From Nostoc linckia FACHB-104 (GTDB lineage Bacteria > Cyanobacteriota > Cyanobacteriia > Cyanobacteriales > Nostocaceae), in the NCBI RefSeq assembly GCF_014696615.1, contig NZ_JACJQJ010000050.1, positions 1 to 61,767 of the forward strand: a DNA stretch of 61,767 nucleotides, read 5' to 3'. Below, piece after piece: positions 44,316-53,977 of this stretch; within the stretch, counting starts at the first letter, position 1, and every line of letters starts with the position of its first letter. Below the pieces are notes generated by a model. That model worked only from the letters and a program-made list of their open reading frames with translations. It ran no database searches and had not been told where the DNA came from. The position numbers were made by a program, and so were the translations under genes.

Positions 44316-46472
44316 ATGTTAAATCATCAACCAAAACTAGCAATATCCGCAGATTTCCTTGACGCTTTTAGTAGGCTACCCCGTCAAATTCAGGGTAAAA
44401 CAAATGTATTTTTGGAGAAGTTCAAGAAAGACCCAACTAGTTCTAGTATTAATTATGAGTCAATTAGCGGCAGAGATTCTCGATTAAAATCTGTCCGCAT
44501 TGACTTGTCGTATAGAGCTATTGTTTTCAAACCTGATAAAGGCAATACCTATATTCTTCTGTGGGTTGATAGCCATGATGATGCTTATAATTGGGCGCAA
44601 CGCCGAGTGTGTAAAATCAACCCAGAATCCGGTGCATTGCAGATTATAGACATTGAAGAAGCAAGCGCAATTGAAGCAGAAATTTCTAGTCGTAAAGTAC
44701 CAGAAATTCCCGGTCGATTTGATAACATATCAGATAAATATTTACTACGGCTTGGCGTTCCCAATGAATTATTGGGTGCAATTCGCGCAGTTGTAACCGA
44801 CGAAGATATCGATCAATTAGTCTCTAAGCTACCCGAAGAAGCTGCTGATGCTGTACTGATGTTAGGCGCTGGGTACTCCATCGAAGAAATCCTCGCAGCA
44901 CAAGATAAAAACCGCGAACAGACTATCGACACAGATAACATTGATGCCGCTCTAGAAAAAGACGATAGCAAACGCCGCTTCCGAGTTGTTGAAAACGAAG
45001 CAGAACTGTTAGAAATTCTGGCTGCACCGCTAGAAAAATGGCGCGTATTTCTCCACCCCAGCCAAAGACGTTTGGTTGAACGCGACTGGAAAGGGCCAGT
45101 ACGAGTATTAGGTGGTGCAGGAACTGGGAAGACAGTTGTAGCAATGCACCGTGCTAAATGGCTGGCAGAAAATCGGTTTACAAATTCAGGCGATCGCATT
45201 TTATTTACGACCTTTACCCGCAACCTTGCAGTCGATATTGAGGCTAACTTACGTAAAATTTGCTCTCCTGAAACCATGCGCCGTATACGAGTTGAAAATA
45301 TTGACGCTTGGGTAACATCATTTCTAAAAAGTGAAGGAGTCAGCGCTAAAATTGTTTACGATGACCAAGTGGCAGAACTTTGGGACAAAGCTTACGAATG
45401 TAAACCTGAATCTCCATCGCTAACCCTTGCTTTTTATAAAGACGAATGGCGTGAGGTAATTCAAGCTAATAAAATTACAAACTTCAAGCAATACCTAACA
45501 GCTACCCGAACTGGACGCGGTACAAGACTTAACCGAGCCGAACGAGCCGCTATTTGGGTTGTTTTTGAAGAATATCGCTCTTTACTTCAGCAAAAAGGAT
45601 GGAAAGAAAGCGAAGATGCAATGCGTGATGTTTGTAGTTTACTACAAAATAAACCAGGGGAAACCTTACCTTTCAAAGCTGTAATCGTGGATGAAGCTCA
45701 AGATATGAGCGATGCAGTTTTCTCACTAATTAGGGCAATAGTTCCACCTAAAGATGATGGCAATGATATTTTTCTAGTTGGCGACCCTCACCAACGCATT
45801 TACGGTCGTAAAGTTGTTCTTAGTCGCTGCGGTATTGATATTCGTGGTCGCTCCCACAAATTAAGAATTAACTACCGTACAACCGATGAAACCCGCAAGT
45901 GGGCAACAATGGTGCTGGATGGAGTTACTTTTGATGACTTAGACGGGGAACAAGATGACCTTAAAGGATACCGTTCTTTACTTCATGGAGATCAACCTGT
46001 AGTTAAAGGATTTTCTAGTTTCGAGGATGAAATGAAGTTCATCAGCACGTATCTTCAGCAGCTAGAAAGTAGTGGTACTCCTTTAAGCAATGTTTGTATT
46101 GTGGTTCGCACTAATTCTTTGGTAAAACAATATGCTTCTGCTATTGAAAATCTTAATGTCAAAGTGCGAGAAATTAAACGTACTCAGCCCGATAATTTAT
46201 CTGAACAAGGTGTTCGCATTGCAACAATTCACCGAGTAAAGGGTTTGCAATTTGACTATGTGGTGTTAGCCAGTATGAATGATGGTATTGTACCGTTAAA
46301 GTCTGCATTATCTAATACTGCTGATAAAGCAGCATATAATTCACTAATTAATTCAGAGCGTTCTTTAATCCATGTAGCTGCTACTCGCGCTAAACGTTGC
46401 GTTACGCTTACTTACTATGGACAATCAAGTTCTCTCATTCCAGCAACAAAAGCTATACCTTTACAAAAATAG
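44316..46472 (+). CDS. UvrD/Rep-type SF1 helicase with N-terminal RelE-like domain
   Basis: Residues 1-105 look like a RelE/ParE-superfamily fold: DFLDAFSRLPRQIQ, then SRLKSVRIDLSYRAIVFK and ILLWVDSHDDAYNWA, the pattern of RelE-type toxins. An acidic helical linker leads to a UvrD-type helicase: GGAGTGKT (near 265), VDEAQD (near 457), FLVGDPHQRIYG, IATIHRVKGLQFDYVVLAS and HVAATRAKR. The end is a plain helicase with no nuclease domain. The gene follows the DUF1998 helicase by 38 bases with an AAGGAAG ribosome site, so it probably belongs to the same operon. Whether the RelE-like part still cuts mRNA or only binds ribosomes or nucleic acid cannot be told. Confidence 0.8.
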   Translation: MLNHQPKLAISADFLDAFSRLPRQIQGKTNVFLEKFKKDPTSSSINYESISGRDSRLKSVRIDLSYRAIVFKPDKGNTYILLWVDSHDDAYNWAQRRVCKINPESGALQIIDIEEASAIEAEISSRKVPEIPGRFDNISDKYLLRLGVPNELLGAIRAVVTDEDIDQLVSKLPEEAADAVLMLGAGYSIEEILAAQDKNREQTIDTDNIDAALEKDDSKRRFRVVENEAELLEILAAPLEKWRVFLHPSQRRLVERDWKGPVRVLGGAGTGKTVVAMHRAKWLAENRFTNSGDRILFTTFTRNLAVDIEANLRKICSPETMRRIRVENIDAWVTSFLKSEGVSAKIVYDDQVAELWDKAYECKPESPSLTLAFYKDEWREVIQANKITNFKQYLTATRTGRGTRLNRAERAAIWVVFEEYRSLLQQKGWKESEDAMRDVCSLLQNKPGETLPFKAVIVDEAQDMSDAVFSLIRAIVPPKDDGNDIFLVGDPHQRIYGRKVVLSRCGIDIRGRSHKLRINYRTTDETRKWATMVLDGVTFDDLDGEQDDLKGYRSLLHGDQPVVKGFSSFEDEMKFISTYLQQLESSGTPLSNVCIVVRTNSLVKQYASAIENLNVKVREIKRTQPDNLSEQGVRIATIHRVKGLQFDYVVLASMNDGIVPLKSALSNTADKAAYNSLINSERSLIHVAATRAKRCVTLTYYGQSSSLIPATKAIPLQK

Positions 46473-46533
46473 AGTTTGTTTAGCTTTTGTGGTAATAGTC
46501 AAACTTTATTATAAACATGAATCAACTTTAAAT

Positions 46534-49164
46534 TTAGATTAGTGATTCTAAAGATGTTGACCAGTTACAGTTTCGTTGTGAGCATCCTATATAAATACCC
46601 TTATAACTTTTGTAAGCAATTGCTTGTTGCTTACAAACTGAACAGTTAATGTTCATAAATCTCATCAAAAGGGTCGTATCTTTCTCGTTCATTTTTCTAC
46701 GAGAATGGTTAGGCTGTTTAGAACAAGTAATATAAGCCCCATATTCAGTACGGCTATACCAGCGAGGTTGCCCACAATCAGGACATTGACCAAACGGATT
46801 TTCACCCTGAGTAATTTTAGCTGTTATGGAACCTGGATCTTGTTCAGGTATTAAGCGTAAAAAACTATATAGCAATTTTGTAGTTTGTGCTAAGTCTATC
46901 CGAATAACTGGGACTAATGATGAATTAGGATTTAAATATATCCACAAACACTTGCGGTCAATACCAACTAGCTCAATATTAGTATCAGCTTTATTATTCC
47001 AAAGATGAGTATTTTGTAGCCCAGTAGCTATAAAATTGCGATTTTTACCTGTAATAAAAAATCGAATATTACGAGAACTACACCGCTTAAATGTGGATAA
47101 AGGAAGCTGATTACTATTTGAATTTGACCAAGCTATGGCTATTTCTTCCTTAGTTGCCAGTAAATCTAACTTTATTTGTTGTAAAGCATCTTGTCCGTGA
47201 GAAAAGTAAGTTACTCCTGGTAAATTGCTGAGTGGTTGTAAAGCCCATGTAAGTGATTGAATATTAGCTTGAGCGTATATACGATCAACAAATTTCCGAA
47301 AAATATTAAAAGAGCTAAGAGTTTGCTGAATATATTGATAATTAAATAAACCAATGAATTTACCCTGCGCTCTACTGACAGCAACATTTGCCAGCTGCAT
47401 AGCTGTACTTTGCGTTCCACCTGTAACTAGTTTTCCTGCCTTAGCTTGTGGTGAACCTTCAACAGCATCAAAAATAATGAGATTCTGTTCTGCTCCTTGG
47501 AAGCGATGAACTGTAGCGACTCTTACTGACTTGTCCGTAATATCTAAATCTTGCAGCAAACGTTGTATTAAACGTGCTTGGGCATTGTAAGGCGCAATAA
47601 TACCGACGCTGGAATTATTCGTCTGGGTACTTTGGTAAGCTAGATTGACTGCTACTAAAGCTGAGATGATATTAAAACGGCTGTGAGACTGCTGTTCTTT
47701 AAAACAAAAAGCTGAGAGTTGGCTCAAGTCATACAAGATTAAAGCAGATCCTGGATGTGGCTGACTTTGGACAATCGGCATCGTCCTTTGCTCTACACCA
47801 GAGCCATCTTGCAGTTGCCCATTGTAAAAAAGCTGATTTGGTATTTTAGAAATAGCTGGATTCATCCGGTACTGTGTTTTTAACAGCACCATACGTGAGT
47901 CAATTTGACCCTGATTTACCTTTTGAGTAATACCCGCTTCGTCAAAGATATCTCGTTGTAGCCATTCCTGCGCTGCTTCTGTCTGGGCTTGGGAAATTGG
48001 CCCTAACTGACGAAAATCACCAAAAATAGCAATACGACGATTAGCAAGGGTACTGACATAAGCGCAGTGGGGAATATAAGCCATACTCGCCTCGTCCACT
48101 ACTATGGCATCAAAACGGCGTTGATAGATTTCTTTGGCGATTGCCGCTTTAGATAAGGTGCAGCCAACTACTGTTGCTTGTTTAATCAGTTCAACTTCTT
48201 TCTGCTTTAACTGTTCTTTGAGTGGTTGCAAAGCTTGTTTGACAGTGGCAATCTCATTTTGAATATTTTGACGTTGCACTTCGGTTAGCTTTTCAATACG
48301 CGATCGCTTGACTAAATCTCTGCGTTGTCTTTCTAAACGTTCAATTTGCTCTATTAATTTTGGATTCTGCTGACGTGCTACTCCTCTAACGTGTAACTGC
48401 GGAAATTCTTCTAAACTACCAGGAGTTGCAACTCCATAGCGCAACACTAGCCCATTTTCATAAATAGGCGCACCTTGCAAATACTGGGCTACACTTTTCA
48501 TAGCTGTATCAACAGCAGTGTTGCTATGAGCTACTACCAAAACTGACTCACCAGCTTGAACCAAAGCAGCTACGGTGATTCCCAGAGTTTTCGTTTTCCC
48601 TGTTCCTGGCGGCCCCCAAATAAAACTGACTTGGCGATTAAGTACCTTGTCAACAGCAGATTTCTGATATTCATTACAACCTATTGGTTTTTGTAATCGC
48701 TGCTCAATTTGGTTTAACAGTTTTTGGCTATTGCTGGTTGAAGAGTTAGTTTCACTTTTATCACCTAGTAATATTTCCGCTAGGTTTCTATTAGATAACT
48801 TTAAATTAGAGCTTTCTAGCAAACGCTTTTTCAATTCTTCCAATAAAAACCAGGGTGAAGTATAAAGTATAGCTGTAGGAATTAAATCTCCTAAATTTTT
48901 CTGTAATGCCAAAATAATGTCAAAGCCTTCAAGGGAAACTAAAATTCCGCTATATCTTTTGCTTTTATACTCTAAATCTACTGGAGTATCGTCAGGGAAA
49001 CGTAGCTCAGTATCGGTTGTAAATGAATATATATATTGACCGCCGCGTTTACCTAACAATGAACCATCACTCAAAAATGTTTTTTGTCCGCCACTTTTTC
49101 GTAATGCTTTAATTTCGTCATCAAGCGCTTTGTGAAATTGTTTTTGATATTCTGTGTAACCCAT
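46534..49164 (-). CDS. SF1 (Upf1/DNA2-type) helicase with C-terminal zinc ribbons
   Basis: The 876-residue protein has GPPGTGKT (184-191), DEAS (357-360), FGDFRQLGPIS, QYRMNPAI and ATVHRFQGAEQ with NVAVSRAQGKF: a UPF1-like SF1B helicase. Between motif I and II lies a charged coiled coil (about 265-325). After residue 640 comes a region (EEIAIAWSNS, NIRFFITGKN, IELVGIDRKCLWIYL) that resembles a PLD phosphodiesterase fold without the HxK motif. The end has two Cys4-like ribbons (CPDCGQPRWY...CSK and CSVCKQ...CSQRNC), as in topoisomerase tails. It is the only minus-strand gene within the helicase array, convergent with the UvrD gene, so it has its own promoter. Anti-phage function is inferred from neighbours. 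Confidence 0.78.
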   Translation of the reverse strand: MGYTEYQKQFHKALDDEIKALRKSGGQKTFLSDGSLLGKRGGQYIYSFTTDTELRFPDDTPVDLEYKSKRYSGILVSLEGFDIILALQKNLGDLIPTAILYTSPWFLLEELKKRLLESSNLKLSNRNLAEILLGDKSETNSSTSNSQKLLNQIEQRLQKPIGCNEYQKSAVDKVLNRQVSFIWGPPGTGKTKTLGITVAALVQAGESVLVVAHSNTAVDTAMKSVAQYLQGAPIYENGLVLRYGVATPGSLEEFPQLHVRGVARQQNPKLIEQIERLERQRRDLVKRSRIEKLTEVQRQNIQNEIATVKQALQPLKEQLKQKEVELIKQATVVGCTLSKAAIAKEIYQRRFDAIVVDEASMAYIPHCAYVSTLANRRIAIFGDFRQLGPISQAQTEAAQEWLQRDIFDEAGITQKVNQGQIDSRMVLLKTQYRMNPAISKIPNQLFYNGQLQDGSGVEQRTMPIVQSQPHPGSALILYDLSQLSAFCFKEQQSHSRFNIISALVAVNLAYQSTQTNNSSVGIIAPYNAQARLIQRLLQDLDITDKSVRVATVHRFQGAEQNLIIFDAVEGSPQAKAGKLVTGGTQSTAMQLANVAVSRAQGKFIGLFNYQYIQQTLSSFNIFRKFVDRIYAQANIQSLTWALQPLSNLPGVTYFSHGQDALQQIKLDLLATKEEIAIAWSNSNSNQLPLSTFKRCSSRNIRFFITGKNRNFIATGLQNTHLWNNKADTNIELVGIDRKCLWIYLNPNSSLVPVIRIDLAQTTKLLYSFLRLIPEQDPGSITAKITQGENPFGQCPDCGQPRWYSRTEYGAYITCSKQPNHSRRKMNEKDTTLLMRFMNINCSVCKQQAIAYKSYKGIYIGCSQRNCNWSTSLESLI

Positions 49165-49540
49165 CGGGGCACCCCTTAAAAAATTCTATTTCCAATTTGG
49201 TCAAAATTTTTTCCAATAGCTACGGTGTAAACCGTATTCTTTGATGTACAGTATGGTGGTTTTTTCAAGCAGATTGGGGAATCAACAATCCGGATGAACT
49301 TGCTACTATCTCGCAATAAAAGTCTGAAATTCAACAAGCAATTGCAATCGCGGCGATACTTAAGTACTTTGAAAATTAGTCTCACCAGTGACAAGCCAGC
49401 GCAGACAGCTTTCTAGAGATTTGAGTCATTGAGCCAATCTCACAGTTGCAGCAAGCTAAATCAGTATATTTACTATTTGTTAGTAATAGGTAATACAAAA
49501 TATAATAAGTATAGTTTATGTTTCCTTAATAAATTTATTT
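49165..49540. other. 376-base divergent gap between two SF1 helicase genes
   Basis: It separates the minus-strand SF1 helicase gene from the plus-strand one and must contain both promoters. It holds a decayed coding trace (49239-49379) and an A/T-rich stretch before 49541. I see no motif shared with the protease block and no clear hairpin. Confidence 0.5.
49239..49379 (+). pseudogene. Decayed ORF remnant
   Basis: One frame reads WWFFQADWGINNPDELATISQ, stop, KSEIQQAIAIAAILKYFEN, stop. Its composition is protein-like, and a single in-frame TAA splits it. I do not recognise the family. It may be the 3' end of a gene lost when the helicase genes were assembled; chance is not excluded. Confidence 0.25.
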
Positions 49541-52500
49541 ATGTCAAATAGCTTGCCACCATTACCTACAAAAGCAGGAAAGATAGATGAAATAAATGCT
49601 GAAGATTGGGGTTACAAGTTTTTTGGCAGGTCAATTGACAACTTTATTAGGGATATAGAAGGAGAAGCAGCTTTAATAGCCAATTTAGATTTTCGCGATC
49701 GCCGTGCCCATGCTGAAGATTTAATGTTTAATTTGGTTGGTCTAGATCCTTGTCTATTTTATGTGCGTCGCAAAGAACAAGGACAACAACCAGACGAAGA
49801 GAAATGGGAACTGACAATAGCTACAGACTTAGATAATGTCGAACTACCACCAATACTGCGTGAGCGTAGTAAAACTTTGGGATTAGTGGCTATAGTCAGT
49901 CAAGGTGGTTATGGTGGTTTAAAAGTACTGTCAGCCAGATTGCTACCTGTTAATAGAGGACAAGCAGATAGTTTTGCTGTACCTTGTCGGCTAAGTTTGC
50001 GCTCCAGCCATAGATATCACATTGGAGTACCCTCTTCTGCATGGGCGCGTATAGTAACCATGCCTTTACTCAGTGATTCTAAACCCACAGAAGAGCAATT
50101 ACAGGCTTGGAAAGTATTTGAAAATATTGAAGAGCGCCTTGCCAAAACACGTCAATTTTGTGTGCCTTTTGTAAATCATAACTATGGTGAAGCAACAAGA
50201 AATATTACATTTATCATTGATGCTAATTCCGCCACTGTAGATGGAACTCTAGAATCTTTAATAGATGTAGATGATTTTTGGCAAAGAGCAAAACGGGCAC
50301 GCAATCAAAATCTCAAAGCATTAGAAACAATTTATAGTAAAGGAAAAAGTGACGGACGTGAATTAGGAACAATTGAATCAATAGAAGTAGAAAGCAGCAG
50401 AATTAGAGTTAGGTTAGATTCTGAAATTTTCGACTTGATATCTGAAGGTCTTTATCGGCTACCAGATACAGGATTTCTATCTTTTGAAGCTGCTGGTGAT
50501 ATTGTTCAAATAAAACGCAAGAAAAAAGCATTACAAGATTTAGAATATGGGCGGACGCAAAATCCTTATTTAAGCCAATTTTTATTCGACGCATCCCAAG
50601 CAAGGCTTCCTCAAGAAATTATTACAATTCAACAACAAAATTTATTACTTAAAACCGCAAATTATCTTCAGAAATCAGCTGTAGAGATAGTATTAGCTGC
50701 ACCAGACTTAGCCTTGATTCAAGGGCCACCAGGAACAGGTAAAACTACAGTAATAGCAGAGATTTGCTATCAAGTTGCATTGCGGGGAGGACGTACACTC
50801 ATTGCATCACAAGCAAATTTAGCAGTAGATAATGCCCTTAGTCGTTTAGAACATAATCCAGTTATCCGTGCTGTACGTAAAGGCAAGCGTGGTTCTGTTG
50901 CTCCGGAGGGTGAGCAATTTCTTGAAGACAGGGTTATTGGGAGATGGTTGCAAAATACTGCGGCTGACTGTGAAAAAAATTTATCTATACATATTGATAA
51001 TGTAGAAATTCTCCCACAATTACTAGCATCATCTCAAAAATTTGAAGCTTATTTAAATTTAGAAAAAACATTTGAGTTTAATCAGAGAAGATTACAAGAA
51101 TATGAAAATAATTTAAAATCAAATAAGCAAATAATAGAAAATCAGCATAATCTAGCTAAAACTAAACAAACAGAATTAGAGTTTCTGCTTTCTGGCTTAA
51201 ATGATTTACTTGTTTCCTTCCCTCAAATAAATTGGACAGAATCAAAAGTTAGCCATTTATTTGTCCGTCTCCAGCCATATATCAATAATCATAGCGCGGC
51301 ACAAAATCTAGCTGCAAATTTACATATAGTGATTGAGAAAATGAATCTTAATCCTACAGAGCAAAATTTATTTGGCAAAGCTGCTTGGGTAAACAATAAA
51401 GTCAACAATGTGTTACCTGAAGTGAAAACAGCATTAGATGAAGCAAATAATACGGTTAGAAAAATGCGTGAAGCTGATGCAGAAAATCAGGTTTTACAGC
51501 AGCACCATAGAGATTTACTTTACTTAAGACAAAATTACAACAACAGTTTTTCTATCCAAAATAGTCAACACAAAGAAATCGCGAATCTGCAAAATCGTAT
51601 CTCAGAAATTGGTTTAGCAGTAATTGAGTTAGATAGATGGACATCTAATAATCAAAATCTGCGTCAATTTTTGTATAAAGCTTTGCAAGAGCGCCAGCTA
51701 TTGACTAAGAATTCAATTGAATTATCTCCTAGATTATTAGCGTTATTTGCTGAGATTAAATCTAATCCTTGTGAAGGAGATTTACAGGATTTTGCAGAAA
51801 AATTCAATAATTTAATTGGAATATATCGTCAATGGGATCAAGCTTACATTATTGCTAGTAAACTTGATGCGTCAATCTCTCCTTTATTGAAAGGATTATC
51901 TACAAAAACTCCTAGTGAGGAAGCCGTTTCCAAAGCTACTAAGGCACTAGCGCTTAAGGGACTAACTCCTTTATCAGCTTTACAAAAACTACGCCAATTA
52001 ACGCATTCTTGTATAACAGAATTAGAAAAACCATTAGGGTTTTTGGCACAAATTATGGAATTTATTTTAGCTGTTGCATCTCAGATAAAGCTATGCAAGC
52101 CTAGTCGCCGTACCACTGCTATGGCAACTCTAGAAGCGGTAAAAAGGTTAGCTCCTATTATTATCCAAAAATCTCAACCCAGTAATATTGATACTGTTAT
52201 TAATACCTTTACTGATGAACTTGTTAATACTATAGTCTTCAATGCTCGTACCTGGCTCAATCAGCTGCAAGCAGATACACAATACAGGATGGAACTGCTG
52301 CAAGAACAATTCAATAACCAAAGGGCTTTGGTTTTAAACCTTGAAGAGCAAATATCTCGAACGGAAGAGCTTATAGCAACAGCCAGTACTAATATTGACT
52401 CTCAATTACATCAAGTTACCTTGCTTTGGCAAAGGCTCTCAAATTTACAATATATACCAACTAGATTACGTATTTTAATTGAAAATTCTCAACATAATCC

Positions 52501-53977
52501 TAAGGCTAGTTTAGTTCAATTAGCAGAGTTTGCTGCACAGTTAGATTCTTGGGAACATTATATTAACGAAATAGAACAATTAATCCCATCATTAAATCCT
52601 TTCAGTGTACTTGAGAATATAAAAAATGAAATAGCAGTTGAGCATACTCAGCAAGAAACAAATACCAAAAATTTATTAGAGAAACTTCAAGAGAGCAAAC
52701 AAAAGCTTTCTAACATTGATAGACAGTTACAGCAACAACAAGAAAATTTACAAAAAGAAAGAAATTGGTGGGAACAATATTGGCAAGAAATTCCTAAAAA
52801 ATTTAAGCCGAGTATTCCATCAAATGAGTTATTCAATATAATATTTTTACAAAATTTTCAAGCTCAATTTCCTGCTTGGCAACATGAATTAGAGAACTCA
52901 CAAGCTTATCTCCAGCGATACCAAATTTTAGTGTCTGATTGGATTACTAAGTTACATAATCCTACAGAACAAGATCGGAAAGAGTTACAACGGATTTATT
53001 TAGATAATGCCAATGTTATTGGTATAACTTGTAGTCAATCAGCTAGCAGAGATTTTTCTGAAGAATTTAAATCCTTTGATGTCGTTATTGTTGACGAAGT
53101 TAGTAAATGTACTCCTCCAGAGTTGCTAATACCCGCTTTAAAAGCTAAAAAATTAGTTTTAGTTGGGGATCATCGTCAGTTACCGCCTATGTTAGATAGT
53201 GATACTTTGGAAGAAATTGCTGAGGAATTAGGGAGTACAAGAGAAGAAATAAGCTATTTAGAAGAATCTTTGTTTAAAAGTTTATTTGAACAAGCACCAG
53301 AAAGTATTAAAGTAATGCTGAATACTCAATATCGTATGCATCCCATGATTATGGGGGCAATTAACCAATTTTATGATAATCAGCTAAAATGTGGTCTTGA
53401 AAATGCTGACAAGCAAAGGGCGCACAGTTTTACTGACTCAATAATTCAAGAGAATAAGCATATTGTTTGGGTTAAAACACCTATTCAGCAAGGTTTTAAA
53501 GAACAAGTAGATGGAACTTCATTTGTAAATATTAAGGAAGTTGATGCCATTGCAAAGTTATGCGAACACTTTGAGCAAGCTTGGTCTACCAAGATTAAGC
53601 AAGGTCAACCCAGAAAAGAAATTGGAATTATTACTTTCTACGGACGACAGCTAAAGTTAATTGAAGACCGTATAGATATTAGACGTTATCCTTCATTGCA
53701 TATCCGCACAGGTACGGTTGATAGATTTCAAGGTATGGAAAGACAGATCATCATAGTAAGTATGGTGCGGAATAATGACCAAGGAAAAGTTGGATTTGCA
53801 AAGAAACCAGAACGTGTAAATGTTGCTTTTTCTCGAGCTCAAGAATTGTTAGTAATTGTTGGTTGTCACTCGCTCTTTACACAGCAGCATGGTAGTGTCG
53901 GGGCTATATACTCCAATGTTTCAAATATTGTACGTATTAATGGAGGTTTTATAGATGTTTCTGACATCCTCTGCTAA
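49541..53977 (+). CDS. SF1 helicase with a 780-residue coiled-coil insertion
   Basis: The 1478-residue protein has GPPGTGKT at 395-402, but its Walker B (VDEVSK) only at about 1185. The 780 residues in between are rich in Gln, Leu, Glu and Asn and look like long coiled coils, giving an SMC-like arm inside a UPF1/DNA2-type helicase. Later motifs are normal: VGDHRQLPPML, NTQYRMHP, TVDRFQGMERQIIIVS and NVAFSRAQELL. The first 390 residues have no kinase signature. Its last 23 bases overlap the PLD gene. The helicase-plus-PLD pair recalls Mokosh type I, which however has a kinase domain in the helicase. Confidence 0.8.
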   Translation: MSNSLPPLPTKAGKIDEINAEDWGYKFFGRSIDNFIRDIEGEAALIANLDFRDRRAHAEDLMFNLVGLDPCLFYVRRKEQGQQPDEEKWELTIATDLDNVELPPILRERSKTLGLVAIVSQGGYGGLKVLSARLLPVNRGQADSFAVPCRLSLRSSHRYHIGVPSSAWARIVTMPLLSDSKPTEEQLQAWKVFENIEERLAKTRQFCVPFVNHNYGEATRNITFIIDANSATVDGTLESLIDVDDFWQRAKRARNQNLKALETIYSKGKSDGRELGTIESIEVESSRIRVRLDSEIFDLISEGLYRLPDTGFLSFEAAGDIVQIKRKKKALQDLEYGRTQNPYLSQFLFDASQARLPQEIITIQQQNLLLKTANYLQKSAVEIVLAAPDLALIQGPPGTGKTTVIAEICYQVALRGGRTLIASQANLAVDNALSRLEHNPVIRAVRKGKRGSVAPEGEQFLEDRVIGRWLQNTAADCEKNLSIHIDNVEILPQLLASSQKFEAYLNLEKTFEFNQRRLQEYENNLKSNKQIIENQHNLAKTKQTELEFLLSGLNDLLVSFPQINWTESKVSHLFVRLQPYINNHSAAQNLAANLHIVIEKMNLNPTEQNLFGKAAWVNNKVNNVLPEVKTALDEANNTVRKMREADAENQVLQQHHRDLLYLRQNYNNSFSIQNSQHKEIANLQNRISEIGLAVIELDRWTSNNQNLRQFLYKALQERQLLTKNSIELSPRLLALFAEIKSNPCEGDLQDFAEKFNNLIGIYRQWDQAYIIASKLDASISPLLKGLSTKTPSEEAVSKATKALALKGLTPLSALQKLRQLTHSCITELEKPLGFLAQIMEFILAVASQIKLCKPSRRTTAMATLEAVKRLAPIIIQKSQPSNIDTVINTFTDELVNTIVFNARTWLNQLQADTQYRMELLQEQFNNQRALVLNLEEQISRTEELIATASTNIDSQLHQVTLLWQRLSNLQYIPTRLRILIENSQHNPKASLVQLAEFAAQLDSWEHYINEIEQLIPSLNPFSVLENIKNEIAVEHTQQETNTKNLLEKLQESKQKLSNIDRQLQQQQENLQKERNWWEQYWQEIPKKFKPSIPSNELFNIIFLQNFQAQFPAWQHELENSQAYLQRYQILVSDWITKLHNPTEQDRKELQRIYLDNANVIGITCSQSASRDFSEEFKSFDVVIVDEVSKCTPPELLIPALKAKKLVLVGDHRQLPPMLDSDTLEEIAEELGSTREEISYLEESLFKSLFEQAPESIKVMLNTQYRMHPMIMGAINQFYDNQLKCGLENADKQRAHSFTDSIIQENKHIVWVKTPIQQGFKEQVDGTSFVNIKEVDAIAKLCEHFEQAWSTKIKQGQPRKEIGIITFYGRQLKLIEDRIDIRRYPSLHIRTGTVDRFQGMERQIIIVSMVRNNDQGKVGFAKKPERVNVAFSRAQELLVIVGCHSLFTQQHGSVGAIYSNVSNIVRINGGFIDVSDILC

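Noticed and set aside
44813-45277. 154-residue minus-strand frame
   Set aside because: Antisense to the UvrD-type gene over its Walker A region; composition is that of a shadow frame.
49176-49394. 72-residue minus-strand frame upstream of the SF1 helicase gene
   Set aside because: No recognisable domain, and its position overlaps the promoter region needed by both divergent helicase genes.
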